Assembly (NCBI GenBank): GCA_003553895.1
Contig: PWFM01000039.1
Location: 1 to 38,299 of the forward strand
Direction of reading: 5' to 3'
DNA from: Syntrophomonadaceae bacterium
Lineage (GTDB): Bacteria > Bacillota > Dethiobacteria > DTU022
DNA: 38,299 nucleotides
Shown here: piece after piece, positions 1 through 7,361 of the stretch
Layout: each line of letters begins with the position of its first letter
Position numbering within the stretch: position 1 is the first letter of the stretch
Program-made: the position numbers and the translations under genes
The notes under the pieces: model-generated
Told to the model about the DNA's origin: nothing
Database searches by the model: none
What the model saw: the letters and a program-made list of their open reading frames with translations, nothing else

Positions 1-1
1 A

Positions 2-559
2 CTCCGCAAGGAGATCATAAAGTTTAGAGACCGCTTTACCGGGGCAGAAATTGCTGAAAAAAGCGCCCGCATTGCCCAAAACCTCTATTCGGTTCCGGCT
101 TACCGGGAGGCAAATGCGGTGATGTTCTTTATCTCTTTTGGCAGCGAAGTTGATACCGGTCCGATGATTAAAGAAACGATGAAACGGGGCAAGCAGGCGC
201 TTGCCCCTAAAGCTGTCCCTGAAACGAAAGAGCTGATTCCCTCGGAAATTTTTGACCCGGATCGGGATCTGGTTCCCGGGGCCTACAATATCCCGGAACC
301 GGGCCCGGAAACCCTGCGCCCCCGGGATCCCGAGATCATCGATCTATTAATAGTCCCCGGGGTGGGTTTTGATCTCGAAGGAGGCAGGCTGGGCTATGGA
401 GGCGGTTATTACGATCGCTTTTTTGAACGCCTCAGGCCCGGTGTCCCTCTGGTGGCCCTGGCCTTTGAAATGCAGATCAGGCCATATGTTCCTCTTGATC
501 AATGGGACCGGCGGGTTGACCTTATAATTACAGAAAAAAGAATCATTGCCGGAACTTGA
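2..559 (+). CDS. 5-formyltetrahydrofolate cyclo-ligase (5' end outside window)
   Basis: The enzyme converts 5-formyl-THF to 5,10-methenyl-THF with ATP in cytoplasmic one-carbon metabolism. The frame is open from base 2, and the residues before the first in-window start (GTG at 119) already read like the family (LRKEIIKFRDRFTGAEIAEK), so the gene begins upstream of the window and only a few residues are missing. The C-terminal part carries the family signature LGYGGGYYDRF, which belongs to the nucleotide and substrate pocket. The stop is TGA at 557-559. It converges on the minus-strand TetR gene, 35 bp away. In an organism with a formate dehydrogenase it would serve the folate pool shared with formate assimilation; that link is inference. 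Confidence 0.93.
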   Translation, partial: LRKEIIKFRDRFTGAEIAEKSARIAQNLYSVPAYREANAVMFFISFGSEVDTGPMIKETMKRGKQALAPKAVPETKELIPSEIFDPDRDLVPGAYNIPEPGPETLRPRDPEIIDLLIVPGVGFDLEGGRLGYGGGYYDRFFERLRPGVPLVALAFEMQIRPYVPLDQWDRRVDLIITEKRIIAGT

Positions 560-594
560 TGAACTCTGAGCCGGCCTGCGCCCCCGGATAGTTC

Positions 595-1236
595 TTAACC
601 TTTTTTGCTTTTAGGCTGGTTCTTGAAGAACCCGTGAAATAGCATGTCGATGATTATATTAGCAATTCTATCCAGGTCCTGCTCTCTTTCATTAACCACT
701 TCCCAGATAAAACGATCGACCAGCAGTATATAGGCCTTTGCTCCCAGTTGAACATCGAATTCCTGGGCCAGACCTTTTTCCTGGGCATAAGTAAAGGAGC
801 GGGCGGAGCTTTCTATAAAATGGGCCTTTACTCCGTACCAGTGCCCGGATATTGAATCAGACTGGCCCAGCGCTTGCTGGTAGACTTTCATGATCGGACG
901 ATGCTGTTCCGCAAGGCGGAAAGAGGTTAAAATTAATTCGTAATAAGCGCTGCGGGCATCTTCCAGGGTTTTGGGGGCAAATGGTACTTCGAGCAGGTTG
1001 TAAAACTCAACCAGCACGTTGTCGACGACTTTGTTCAAAATATCGTCTTTGCCTTTAAAATGGCTGTATACTGTGCCGTAGCCCACCTTGGCCTGATCGC
1101 TGATTTTGGCTATCGTAGTTTTGGCATAGCCTTCTGTAAGGAATACATCCAGGGCAGTGTCCAGGATTAGCTTCCGCGTGATGCGGCTGCGTAAATAACG
1201 ACGTGGCCTCCTACTATTGTTTTTTTCCAAGGTCAA
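595..1236 (-). CDS. TetR/AcrR-family transcriptional repressor
   Basis: This is a DNA-binding repressor of unknown ligand. The N-terminal helix-turn-helix is clear (ITRKLILDTALDVFLTEGYA, then TIAKISDQAKVGYGTVYSHF), followed by a variable all-helical ligand domain, giving 213 residues, a normal TetR length. The start is chosen as TTG at 1236-1234, because a perfect AAGGAGGT lies 4-5 nt upstream of it (1248-1241). The frame is open further up, to ATG 1251 and ATG 1293, but ATG 1293 falls inside the likely promoter and ATG 1251 overlaps the ribosome site. The gene is divergent from the metallophosphoesterase, and an inverted repeat in the gap suggests autoregulation. Its target beyond itself cannot be told; the divergent gene is the natural candidate. 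Confidence 0.88.
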   Translation of the reverse strand: MTLEKNNSRRPRRYLRSRITRKLILDTALDVFLTEGYAKTTIAKISDQAKVGYGTVYSHFKGKDDILNKVVDNVLVEFYNLLEVPFAPKTLEDARSAYYELILTSFRLAEQHRPIMKVYQQALGQSDSISGHWYGVKAHFIESSARSFTYAQEKGLAQEFDVQLGAKAYILLVDRFIWEVVNEREQDLDRIANIIIDMLFHGFFKNQPKSKKG

Positions 1237-1273
1237 AGGAACCTCCTTCATCTTGTTAGAATAGCAATGCAAC

Positions 1274-1312
1274 TTGCAACGATATTTTATCATTTTATAA
1301 AAATATTTGCAA
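1274..1312 (-). promoter_or_regulatory. TetR promoter with overlapping inverted-repeat operator
   Basis: On the minus strand TTGCAA (1312-1307) and TAAAAT (1289-1284) are spaced by 17 bp, a good sigma-A promoter for the TetR gene. The whole segment is an imperfect palindrome: TTGCAA at both ends (1274-1279 and 1307-1312) and AT-rich arms ATATTTTAT / ATAAAAATAT facing each other. A repressor bound here would cover the promoter, so autorepression is inferred. Confidence 0.5.
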
Positions 1313-1423
1313 AGCTTAATTTTAGATAAAATTAGTTTTAATGGGCAGAAAAAAGTTACTTTTGCTTTTCACCCTTTGATTTAGTAAGATTGAAAAGGCA
1401 AATATTCCAGGCGGGGTAAAAAA

Positions 1424-2116
1424 ATGGCTATTTATGCGCTCGGCGATCTGCACCTTTCCCACGAAAAGGATAAACCGATGGACATATTTGGTCCTGAGTG
1501 GGAGAATCATACAGAAAAGATCAGAGAAAACTGGAACAGCCAGGTTGGCCGGGAAGACCTGGTTATTGTGCCGGGTGATATATCCTGGGCCATGCGCCTG
1601 CCGGAAGCTCTCCCGGATTTGCATTGGTTGTCGGGTTTGCCGGGGACAAAGCTTTTAATCAGGGGCAACCACGATTACTGGTGGTCTTCCATCGGCAAGG
1701 TCAGAGCCCGCCTTCCAGCCACTGTCTTTGCCCTGCAAAATGATCATTTTGCCTGGGAAGGGTGGGCCATATGCGGCACCAGGGGCTGGATCTGCCCCGG
1801 CGAAGAAGGATTTGACAATGACCAGGATCAAAAAATATATCTCAGGGAAGCCCAGCGCCTTCAGATGTCTCTCGACAGCGCCCGGGAAAAATCATTTCAA
1901 GATCTTATCTGCGCCCTGCATTTTCCGCCTTTTAACCGCAAAGGCCATGATAGCGCTTTTACTGACCTCCTGGAAGAATACGGTGTAAGGATCTGCGTCT
2001 TCGGCCATATCCATGACGAAGGCAGGAACCATATTTACCAGGGCCAAAGAAACGGGGTCGAATACCGTTTTGTGGCTGCGGACGGCAATAATTTTGCGCC
2101 GGTGCTATTGGTTTAG
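1424..2116 (+). CDS. Calcineurin-like metallophosphoesterase
   Basis: This is a predicted cytoplasmic dinuclear-metal phosphohydrolase of 230 residues; its substrate is unknown. All metal-binding motifs are present in order: GDLHLS near residue 7, GDISW near 50, GNHDYWW near 79, a lone metal-site His in ALHFPP near 163, and GHIHDEG near 193. The GNHDYWW and GTRGW signatures resemble the small bacterial predicted phosphohydrolase group COG1768 rather than Icc or YkuE. The start ATG at 1424 is preceded by GGCGGGG. It is transcribed divergently from the TetR gene and upstream of the formate dehydrogenase operon, with 132 bp before the next gene. There is no signal peptide. Confidence 0.87.
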   Translation: MAIYALGDLHLSHEKDKPMDIFGPEWENHTEKIRENWNSQVGREDLVIVPGDISWAMRLPEALPDLHWLSGLPGTKLLIRGNHDYWWSSIGKVRARLPATVFALQNDHFAWEGWAICGTRGWICPGEEGFDNDQDQKIYLREAQRLQMSLDSAREKSFQDLICALHFPPFNRKGHDSAFTDLLEEYGVRICVFGHIHDEGRNHIYQGQRNGVEYRFVAADGNNFAPVLLV

Positions 2117-2166
2117 AATGATGATTATGTTCTATTTTTCTCAAATTCCCGATTTATGAGCAGGAT

Positions 2167-2221
2167 TTATCTATGATAACGAGAATAAATAAAGCAGGTA
2201 AAAACTAAGTTTTATACTTAG
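2167..2221 (+). promoter_or_regulatory. Two inverted repeats and a -10 element before the formate dehydrogenase operon
   Basis: TTATC-3 nt-GATAA occupies 2167-2179 and CTAAGT-5 nt-ACTTAG occupies 2205-2221. The second repeat contains TATACT (2213-2218), a good -10 hexamer, but no clear -35 lies 17 bp upstream, as is typical of activator-dependent promoters. These could be regulator sites for the operon. They do not match the Rex or FNR consensus, and the regulator is unknown. Confidence 0.35.
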
Positions 2222-2248
2222 ATAAGAAACAATAAGGAGGTAAGTGAT

Positions 2249-2740
2249 TTGAGCAGTGAGGCTGAGGTTGCGGCCGTCAACCAGGACATCGATTTGAGCC
2301 AGGTCGATTCGATTATCGAACCGTACCTGGGAAGGAAAGAAATGGTCATCCCAATTTTGCAAAAAGTGCAGGAACATTTCGGCTACCTGCCGCGCCCGGC
2401 AATGGAACATGTATCCCGCCGGATGCGTATCCCTCTTAGCCGTCTTTACGGTGTTACCACGTTTTATGCCCAGTTTAAATTAAAGCCCCGGGGGCGAAAC
2501 ATTATCAGGGTCTGTAAAGGCACGGCCTGCCACATCCAGGGCAGCCCGAAGATATCCGAAAGGATCGAGGAAATCCTGGATGTAGAAAGCGGCGACACTA
2601 CCGAGGACTTGAGGTTTACCCTGGAAGAAGTAGCCTGTATCGGGTGCTGCGCGCTGGCGCCGGTTATCATGATCAATGACGACCCGCATGGACGGTTAAC
2701 GCCGGACAAGGTTAAAGATATTCTGGAAAGTTATGAATAA
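2249..2740 (+). CDS. NuoE/HndA-like [2Fe-2S] subunit of NAD-linked formate dehydrogenase
   Basis: This 163-residue thioredoxin-fold electron-transfer subunit is homologous to NuoE, HndA and HydC. It carries one [2Fe-2S] cluster held by C-x4-C (CKGTAC, near residue 91) and C-x3-C (CIGCC, near residue 131). The N-terminal helical part (IIEPYLGRKEMVIPILQKVQ, then FGYLPRPAMEHVS) is typical of the family. The start is TTG at 2249, 8 nt after AAGGAGG. It heads an operon with a NuoF-like subunit and a molybdopterin catalytic subunit, so the partner enzyme here is a formate dehydrogenase and not an [FeFe] hydrogenase; no hydrogenase H-cluster subunit is present. The same subunits occur in bifurcating complexes, so the exact electron path is open. 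Confidence 0.88.
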   Translation: MSSEAEVAAVNQDIDLSQVDSIIEPYLGRKEMVIPILQKVQEHFGYLPRPAMEHVSRRMRIPLSRLYGVTTFYAQFKLKPRGRNIIRVCKGTACHIQGSPKISERIEEILDVESGDTTEDLRFTLEEVACIGCCALAPVIMINDDPHGRLTPDKVKDILESYE

Positions 2741-2757
2741 AAATAGGAGGTATCCCG

Positions 2758-2937
2758 ATGGAGAAGTTTCTTGATCCTTGTTGTGAAAAATGCACCCATA
2801 GCAAGGACACTCCTTGTAAAGATTTTGTGGACTGCTGCGTGGAAGGTCCCATCTGCCATGAAAATCAAGAATGTGCCGATAAACGCAAAGCTATTATTGA
2901 AAAAGTAGCCCTGGACGAAAAATTTGTAATCAGTTAA
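2758..2937 (+). CDS. Small cysteine-rich protein of unknown function in the formate dehydrogenase operon
   Basis: This is a 59-codon gene starting at ATG 2758, 5 nt after AGGAGGT, and ending at TAA 2935-2937. It has eight cysteines, at residues 8, 9, 12, 20, 26, 27, 33 and 39 (for example DPCCEKC and DCCVEGPIC), followed by a charged helical tail. I do not recognise a family. The excellent ribosome site, the position 17 bp after the NuoE-like gene and 34 bp before the NuoF-like gene, and coding-like codon use all support a real gene. The position corresponds to that of hndB in some hydrogenase operons, but the sequence is not the thioredoxin-like HndB. A metal or Fe-S binding accessory or small structural subunit is a reasonable guess. 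The short size means automatic annotation may miss it. Confidence 0.78.
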   Translation: MEKFLDPCCEKCTHSKDTPCKDFVDCCVEGPICHENQECADKRKAIIEKVALDEKFVIS

Positions 2938-2971
2938 CGGACTTGACCAGGGAAAGGGAGGTTAGAGGCTA

Positions 2972-4789
2972 TTGTACGAGAAACACATAATGATTTGCGG
3001 AGCTACGGGCTGTCTGTCTTCGGGTTCAAACCAGATCGCGGAAGCTTTGACTGAAGAACTTGAAAGCCGGGGAATTAGAGATAAATACCGCCTGGTCATG
3101 GGAGGGTGCCCCGGATTCTGCGAGGTTGGCCCCATCATCGTGATTTACCCTGATGAAGTTTTCTACTGCCGCCTGAAGACAAAAGATATGGCCGAGCTGG
3201 TAGAACAGCACCTGATCGGTGGAGAAATAGTTGAACGCCTGCTTTACAAGGGCCCGGATGTGGACGCGCCGGCCCGTTTTTACGACACCATCCCCTTTTA
3301 TTCCAAGCAGAAATTTAATGTTCTGCGCAACAGCGGGGTTATTGACCCGGAGAGCATCGACGAGTATATTATGCGCGGCGGATACCGGGCCCTGAGACGC
3401 GCCCTCCAGATGGATTCTCAGGCCATCTGCGACGAAGTCAAGGATGCCGGTTTGCGCGGCCGCGGCGGCGCCGGTTTCCCGACCGGCATTAAGTGGGGTT
3501 TTACCAATAAAGCCCCCGGTCCCAAGAAGTATATCGTTTGCAACGCCGACGAAGGCGACCCCGGGGCCTTCATGGACCGCAGTATCCTCGAAGGCGATCC
3601 TCATGCCATCATTGAAGGGATGCTGATTGCCGGAAAAGCCTGCGGGGCCGATGAAGGATATATTTACTGCCGGGCTGAATACCCGTTAGCGATTAAAAGA
3701 CTCAGGGACGCCATCAAGCAGGCGGAAGATTACGGCCTGCTGGGCAGCAACATTCTTGACTCCGGCTTTAATTTTAAAATGAATATTAAAGAAGGGGCGG
3801 GAGCTTTTGTCTGCGGCGAAGAGACGGCGCTCCTGGCTTCCATTGAAGGGAAGAGGGGCATGCCCCGTCCCCGGCCGCCCTTCCCGGCCCAGGTGGGCGT
3901 ATTTGGCAAACCGACCACCATCAACAACGTGGAAACCTTTGCCAACGTTCCCCTGATTGTAAAAGAAGGGGGAGCAGAGGAATTTAAGAAAGTCGGGACT
4001 GAAGGCAGCAAGGGGACCAAGGTATTTGCCCTGGCCGGCAAAGTTCGCAATACCGGTCTGGTCGAAGTCCCCATGGGCATCACCATCGAAGAAATTATAT
4101 TCGATGTCGGCGGCGGTATCCAGGGCGGCCGGGAATTTAAGGCAGTCCAGGCCGGCGGGCCTTCAGGGGGATGTATTCCCCAGGACCTGATCAACCTGCC
4201 CATTGACTACGATTCCCTGACCCAGGCCGGAGCAATCATGGGATCCGGCGGCCTGGTGGTCATGGACGACCGGACCTGTATGGTCGACCTGGCCAACTAC
4301 TTCTTGAGTTTTACCCAGAAAGAATCCTGTGGCAAGTGCACCCCCTGCCGGGAAGGGACCAAGCGGATGCTTGAGATTCTCGACCGGATCACCGAGGGGG
4401 AAGGAAAGCCGGAAGACCTCGATACGCTGGACAGCCTGGCCCACAGTATCAAGGACAGCGCCCTCTGCGGCCTGGGGCAGACCTGCCCCAACCCGGTTTT
4501 AACCACGATTCGCTACTTCCGCCATGAATATGAAGAGCATATTAATGAAGGTTACTGCCGTTCCGGGATCTGCAAACCCCTGTTCCAGTACTTGATCGAC
4601 CAGGAGAATTGTACCGGCTGCCGGGCCTGCGTCAGGGTTTGCCCGGTGGAAGCGATCAAGGGCGAAAAGAAAGAGCCCCATGAAATCATCCAGGACCTGT
4701 GCACCCGCTGCGGCAGTTGTATAGAAAAATGCCGCCAGGATTGCATTATGATTACTCGTGTAGGGAGTGAAGCTGATGTCGGCAATTAA
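2972..4789 (+). CDS. NuoF/HndC-like NAD(H)- and FMN-binding subunit with extra Fe-S domains
   Basis: This is a 605-residue diaphorase subunit. Domains in order: an N-terminal thioredoxin-like [2Fe-2S] domain (residues 1-95, cysteines in CGATGC and GGCPGFC); the NuoF core with the glycine-rich GRGGAGFPTG near 170 and CNADEGDPGAFMD near 189, the FMN/NADH site; GAGAFVCGEETAL near 277; the [4Fe-4S] site SCGKCTPCREG plus CGLGQTCPN around 449-510; and a C-terminal 2x[4Fe-4S] ferredoxin domain (CTGCRACVRVCPVEAI and CTRCGSCIEKC). This layout is that of HydB/HndC and HylB. The extra clusters are those used by ferredoxin-linked, often electron-bifurcating, enzymes. The start is TTG at 2972 with GGGAGG about 10 nt upstream. 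The end overlaps the next gene by 14 nt. Confidence 0.92.
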   Translation: MYEKHIMICGATGCLSSGSNQIAEALTEELESRGIRDKYRLVMGGCPGFCEVGPIIVIYPDEVFYCRLKTKDMAELVEQHLIGGEIVERLLYKGPDVDAPARFYDTIPFYSKQKFNVLRNSGVIDPESIDEYIMRGGYRALRRALQMDSQAICDEVKDAGLRGRGGAGFPTGIKWGFTNKAPGPKKYIVCNADEGDPGAFMDRSILEGDPHAIIEGMLIAGKACGADEGYIYCRAEYPLAIKRLRDAIKQAEDYGLLGSNILDSGFNFKMNIKEGAGAFVCGEETALLASIEGKRGMPRPRPPFPAQVGVFGKPTTINNVETFANVPLIVKEGGAEEFKKVGTEGSKGTKVFALAGKVRNTGLVEVPMGITIEEIIFDVGGGIQGGREFKAVQAGGPSGGCIPQDLINLPIDYDSLTQAGAIMGSGGLVVMDDRTCMVDLANYFLSFTQKESCGKCTPCREGTKRMLEILDRITEGEGKPEDLDTLDSLAHSIKDSALCGLGQTCPNPVLTTIRYFRHEYEEHINEGYCRSGICKPLFQYLIDQENCTGCRACVRVCPVEAIKGEKKEPHEIIQDLCTRCGSCIEKCRQDCIMITRVGSEADVGN

Positions 4790-7223
4790 ATTAACCATAG
4801 ACGGACAAGAGATCGAGGTGGCTCCCGGTACGACGATTCTCGAAGCCGCCCGGCAGCTCGGGATCGACATTCCGACTTTTTGCCACGACCCCGAACTGCC
4901 CCCCAACGGGGCCTGCCGCATTTGCGTGGTCGAAGTGGAAAAAGCCCGGGCCCTGGTGGCTTCCTGTGTGGCTCCTGTCGGCCCGGACATGGTCGTCCAT
5001 ACCGAATCGGAGCGGGGGGTTAAGGCCCGGAAAAACAACCTGAGCCTGATGCTGGCCAATCACCCCCTGGATTGCATTACCTGCGAAAAAACTGGTGAAT
5101 GCAAGCTTCAGGATTATTGCTATCGTTACGGGGTAGCCAGCACCGAGTTTGAGGGTGAGGTTAAAAACCTGCCCTATGACGATACCAACGAATTTTTCCT
5201 GCGCGATATGAACAAATGTATCCTCTGCGGTATCTGTGTCGGTAAAGACCAGCTGGTAGTGGGGGCCGGCGCGATCGATTTTTCGAAGCGCGGGTTTACT
5301 ACCAATGTCAGCCCCGGATTTGAAGATCCGATCGAAGAATCATCCTGCGTTTTCTGCGGGATGTGCATAGACAACTGCCCGGTAGGGGCCCTGATTCCCA
5401 AGTATGTGACCGGCAAGGGGCGTCCCTGGCAGACCGAAAGCGTGCCTGCAGTATGCCCTTACTGCAGCCTTGGTTGTAATATAAACCTGCACGTCAAGGA
5501 CAATGAAGTAATCGGGGTCAGCCCCGTTATGGAAAGCCCGGTTAACCGCGGCCATCTCTGCGTGCAGGGCAAATTCGGCTGGGACTTCGTTCACAGCGGC
5601 GACAGGGTTACCGCGCCGATGGTGAAAACTAACGGGGTTTTCGTCGAAGTCAGCTGGGAAGAAGCGCTCGATTACATTGTTGACAATATTAAGGAAATCC
5701 AGTCCCGTTACGGGGCCGATGCCCTGATGGGCCTGAGTTCACCCAAGATCAGCAATGAAGAGAGCTACCTCTTCCAGAAGCTGGTCCGATCCCTGGGCAC
5801 CAACAACGTGGACAGCTACAGCAAACACTGCCACGCCTCTGCGGTGGACGGGATGATGGACGCTTTTGGCAATGCCGCCACCACCAACAGCATTAACGAA
5901 GTAGCGGCTACAGGTGCGGTCCTGGTCATCGGGTCCAACCCGGCGGAAAGCCATCCGATCCTTGACTACCGGGTTCGCGAAGCGGCCCGTAACGGCGCCG
6001 AACTTATCATTGCCACTCCCGACACGATCGGGCTGGTAGATGTATCAACGGCGTACCTGCCCCTTAAAGAAGGCACGGAAGTGGCCCTGCTGAATGCTAT
6101 GGCCAATGTTATTATCAGCGAAGGTCTGCATGACCAGGACTTTGTTGATAAGAGGACCGAAGGCTTTGCAGAGCTTAAAAAAGCAGTCGATCAATACAGC
6201 CCCGCTTACGCCGCCGGGATCACCGGGCTGGGCGAAGAAGAAATCCGTTCTGCCGCCCGGGCTTACGCTTCCGCTGAAAAAGCGGTAATAGTTAGTGATG
6301 CCTGCGCTGGTGAATATATCGGTGGCGCCGATTTTGTCCGGGCCCTGGCCAACCTGGCCATGCTGACCGGCAACGTGGGCAAAGAAGCGACCGGCGTCTA
6401 CGTGCCCTACGGGGAAAACAACCTCCAGGGTATGACCGACATGGGCGTGCTGCCCAACATCGCGACCGGTTACCAGCACCTCAAGGAGAAAGCGGTCCGG
6501 GATAAGTTTTCCAAAGCCTGGGGCGTTGAAATCAGCGAAACCCCCGGTATGACCGTTGCGGAAGCCTTTGCCGGAGGAAAGAATACCTCGATTAAGGCCA
6601 TGTATATCATGGGTGAAAATCCGGTAACCTGCGGAGGAGGAAGTCCGGAGGTGGTTGATTACCTGAATAACCTTGAATTCCTGGTAGTTCAGGACATCTT
6701 TATGACCGAAACGGCCGCTCTTGCCGATGTAGTGCTCCCGCAAGCGGCATTTGCTGAAAAGCTGGGCACCTATACCAACACCGAACGAAGGGTGCAGCTC
6801 AGCCAGCCCGCCCTGGAACCCCCGGGAGAAGTTTTTCCCGATTGGGCCGTCCTGGTCGAACTGGCCGAATGGCTGGGGTTTGAATGGGACTATGCCGGGC
6901 CGGAGGAAATATTTGAGGAAATAGCCTCCCTGACGCCCGACTACAGCGGGATCTCCTATCAACGTCTGGCCGAGGAGGGTCTGCAGTGGCCCTGTCCGGA
7001 CGCAGACCATCCGGGTACAAAGTTCCTGCACGAAGAGGAATTCAGCCGCGGCAAAGGACTCTTAAGCGCAGTGGCTTACAAGCCGGAAGCGCTGCCGGTC
7101 AAAGGCGGGCATGCCGCTGTTTCTACTACCGGCGCTTATCCCGTATGCCAGTGCTTGAGCGAGAGCCTGAGCAAGCGCTCTGTGATCAAGGCTTTTAAAC
7201 AGGCTGCCCTTTCCGGCAGTTAA
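4776..7223 (+). CDS. fdhA: Formate dehydrogenase catalytic subunit, cysteine type, C-terminally short
   Basis: This 815-residue molybdopterin/tungstopterin oxidoreductase oxidises formate or reduces CO2. Domains: a NuoG-like [2Fe-2S] domain (residues 1-80, FCHDPELPPNGACRIC), the His/Cys-ligated cluster region (LDCITCEKTGECKLQDYC), two [4Fe-4S] clusters (CILCGIC, CVFCGMCIDNCP), the Mo-domain [4Fe-4S] motif (CPYCSLGCN, near 225) and the catalytic fold. The active-site position is Cys352 (SKHCHAS), encoded TGC, where many homologues have selenocysteine. The family usually ends with a dinucleotide-binding domain of about 110 residues; here only about 30 residues follow its expected start (VSTTGAYPVCQ) and the typical YHYHTGTMTRR motif is gone. 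The start ATG 4776 has AGGGAG 8 nt upstream. GTG 4767 is a weaker alternative. Formate specificity is inferred from motifs and from nearby fdhD. Confidence 0.87.
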   Translation: MSAIKLTIDGQEIEVAPGTTILEAARQLGIDIPTFCHDPELPPNGACRICVVEVEKARALVASCVAPVGPDMVVHTESERGVKARKNNLSLMLANHPLDCITCEKTGECKLQDYCYRYGVASTEFEGEVKNLPYDDTNEFFLRDMNKCILCGICVGKDQLVVGAGAIDFSKRGFTTNVSPGFEDPIEESSCVFCGMCIDNCPVGALIPKYVTGKGRPWQTESVPAVCPYCSLGCNINLHVKDNEVIGVSPVMESPVNRGHLCVQGKFGWDFVHSGDRVTAPMVKTNGVFVEVSWEEALDYIVDNIKEIQSRYGADALMGLSSPKISNEESYLFQKLVRSLGTNNVDSYSKHCHASAVDGMMDAFGNAATTNSINEVAATGAVLVIGSNPAESHPILDYRVREAARNGAELIIATPDTIGLVDVSTAYLPLKEGTEVALLNAMANVIISEGLHDQDFVDKRTEGFAELKKAVDQYSPAYAAGITGLGEEEIRSAARAYASAEKAVIVSDACAGEYIGGADFVRALANLAMLTGNVGKEATGVYVPYGENNLQGMTDMGVLPNIATGYQHLKEKAVRDKFSKAWGVEISETPGMTVAEAFAGGKNTSIKAMYIMGENPVTCGGGSPEVVDYLNNLEFLVVQDIFMTETAALADVVLPQAAFAEKLGTYTNTERRVQLSQPALEPPGEVFPDWAVLVELAEWLGFEWDYAGPEEIFEEIASLTPDYSGISYQRLAEEGLQWPCPDADHPGTKFLHEEEFSRGKGLLSAVAYKPEALPVKGGHAAVSTTGAYPVCQCLSESLSKRSVIKAFKQAALSGS

Positions 7224-7250
7224 AAGAGCGTTTTTAAATGGATCTGTGAA

Positions 7251-7278
7251 CAGCGCCCCCTTGAAGAAGGGGGCGCTG
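7251..7278 (+). terminator. Strong hairpin after fdhA, no T tract
   Basis: A perfect 12-bp stem, CAGCGCCCCCTT (7251-7262) and AAGGGGGCGCTG (7267-7278), closes a 4-nt loop. It lies 27 bp after the fdhA stop. No run of T follows on either strand, so it may act as a 3' transcript stabiliser or a weak terminator and not as a classical intrinsic terminator. Confidence 0.5.
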
Positions 7279-7361
7279 TCTGCAGGAAACCGTCCTCACC
7301 GCGCAGAATAAAACATACAACCAAACGCTTAGCATACTTGCGCCGGCAGGAGGGGGCTAAT

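Noticed and set aside
5800..5900. SECIS element / selenocysteine FdhA
   Set aside because: The active-site codon is TGC and the frame has no internal TGA.
6045..7031. Minus-strand open frame of about 330 codons opposite fdhA
   Set aside because: It lies wholly within fdhA, has no family features and no start signals.
7100..7340. Frameshift explaining the short FdhA end
   Set aside because: None of the other forward frames, nor the frame after the stop, encodes anything like the missing domain.
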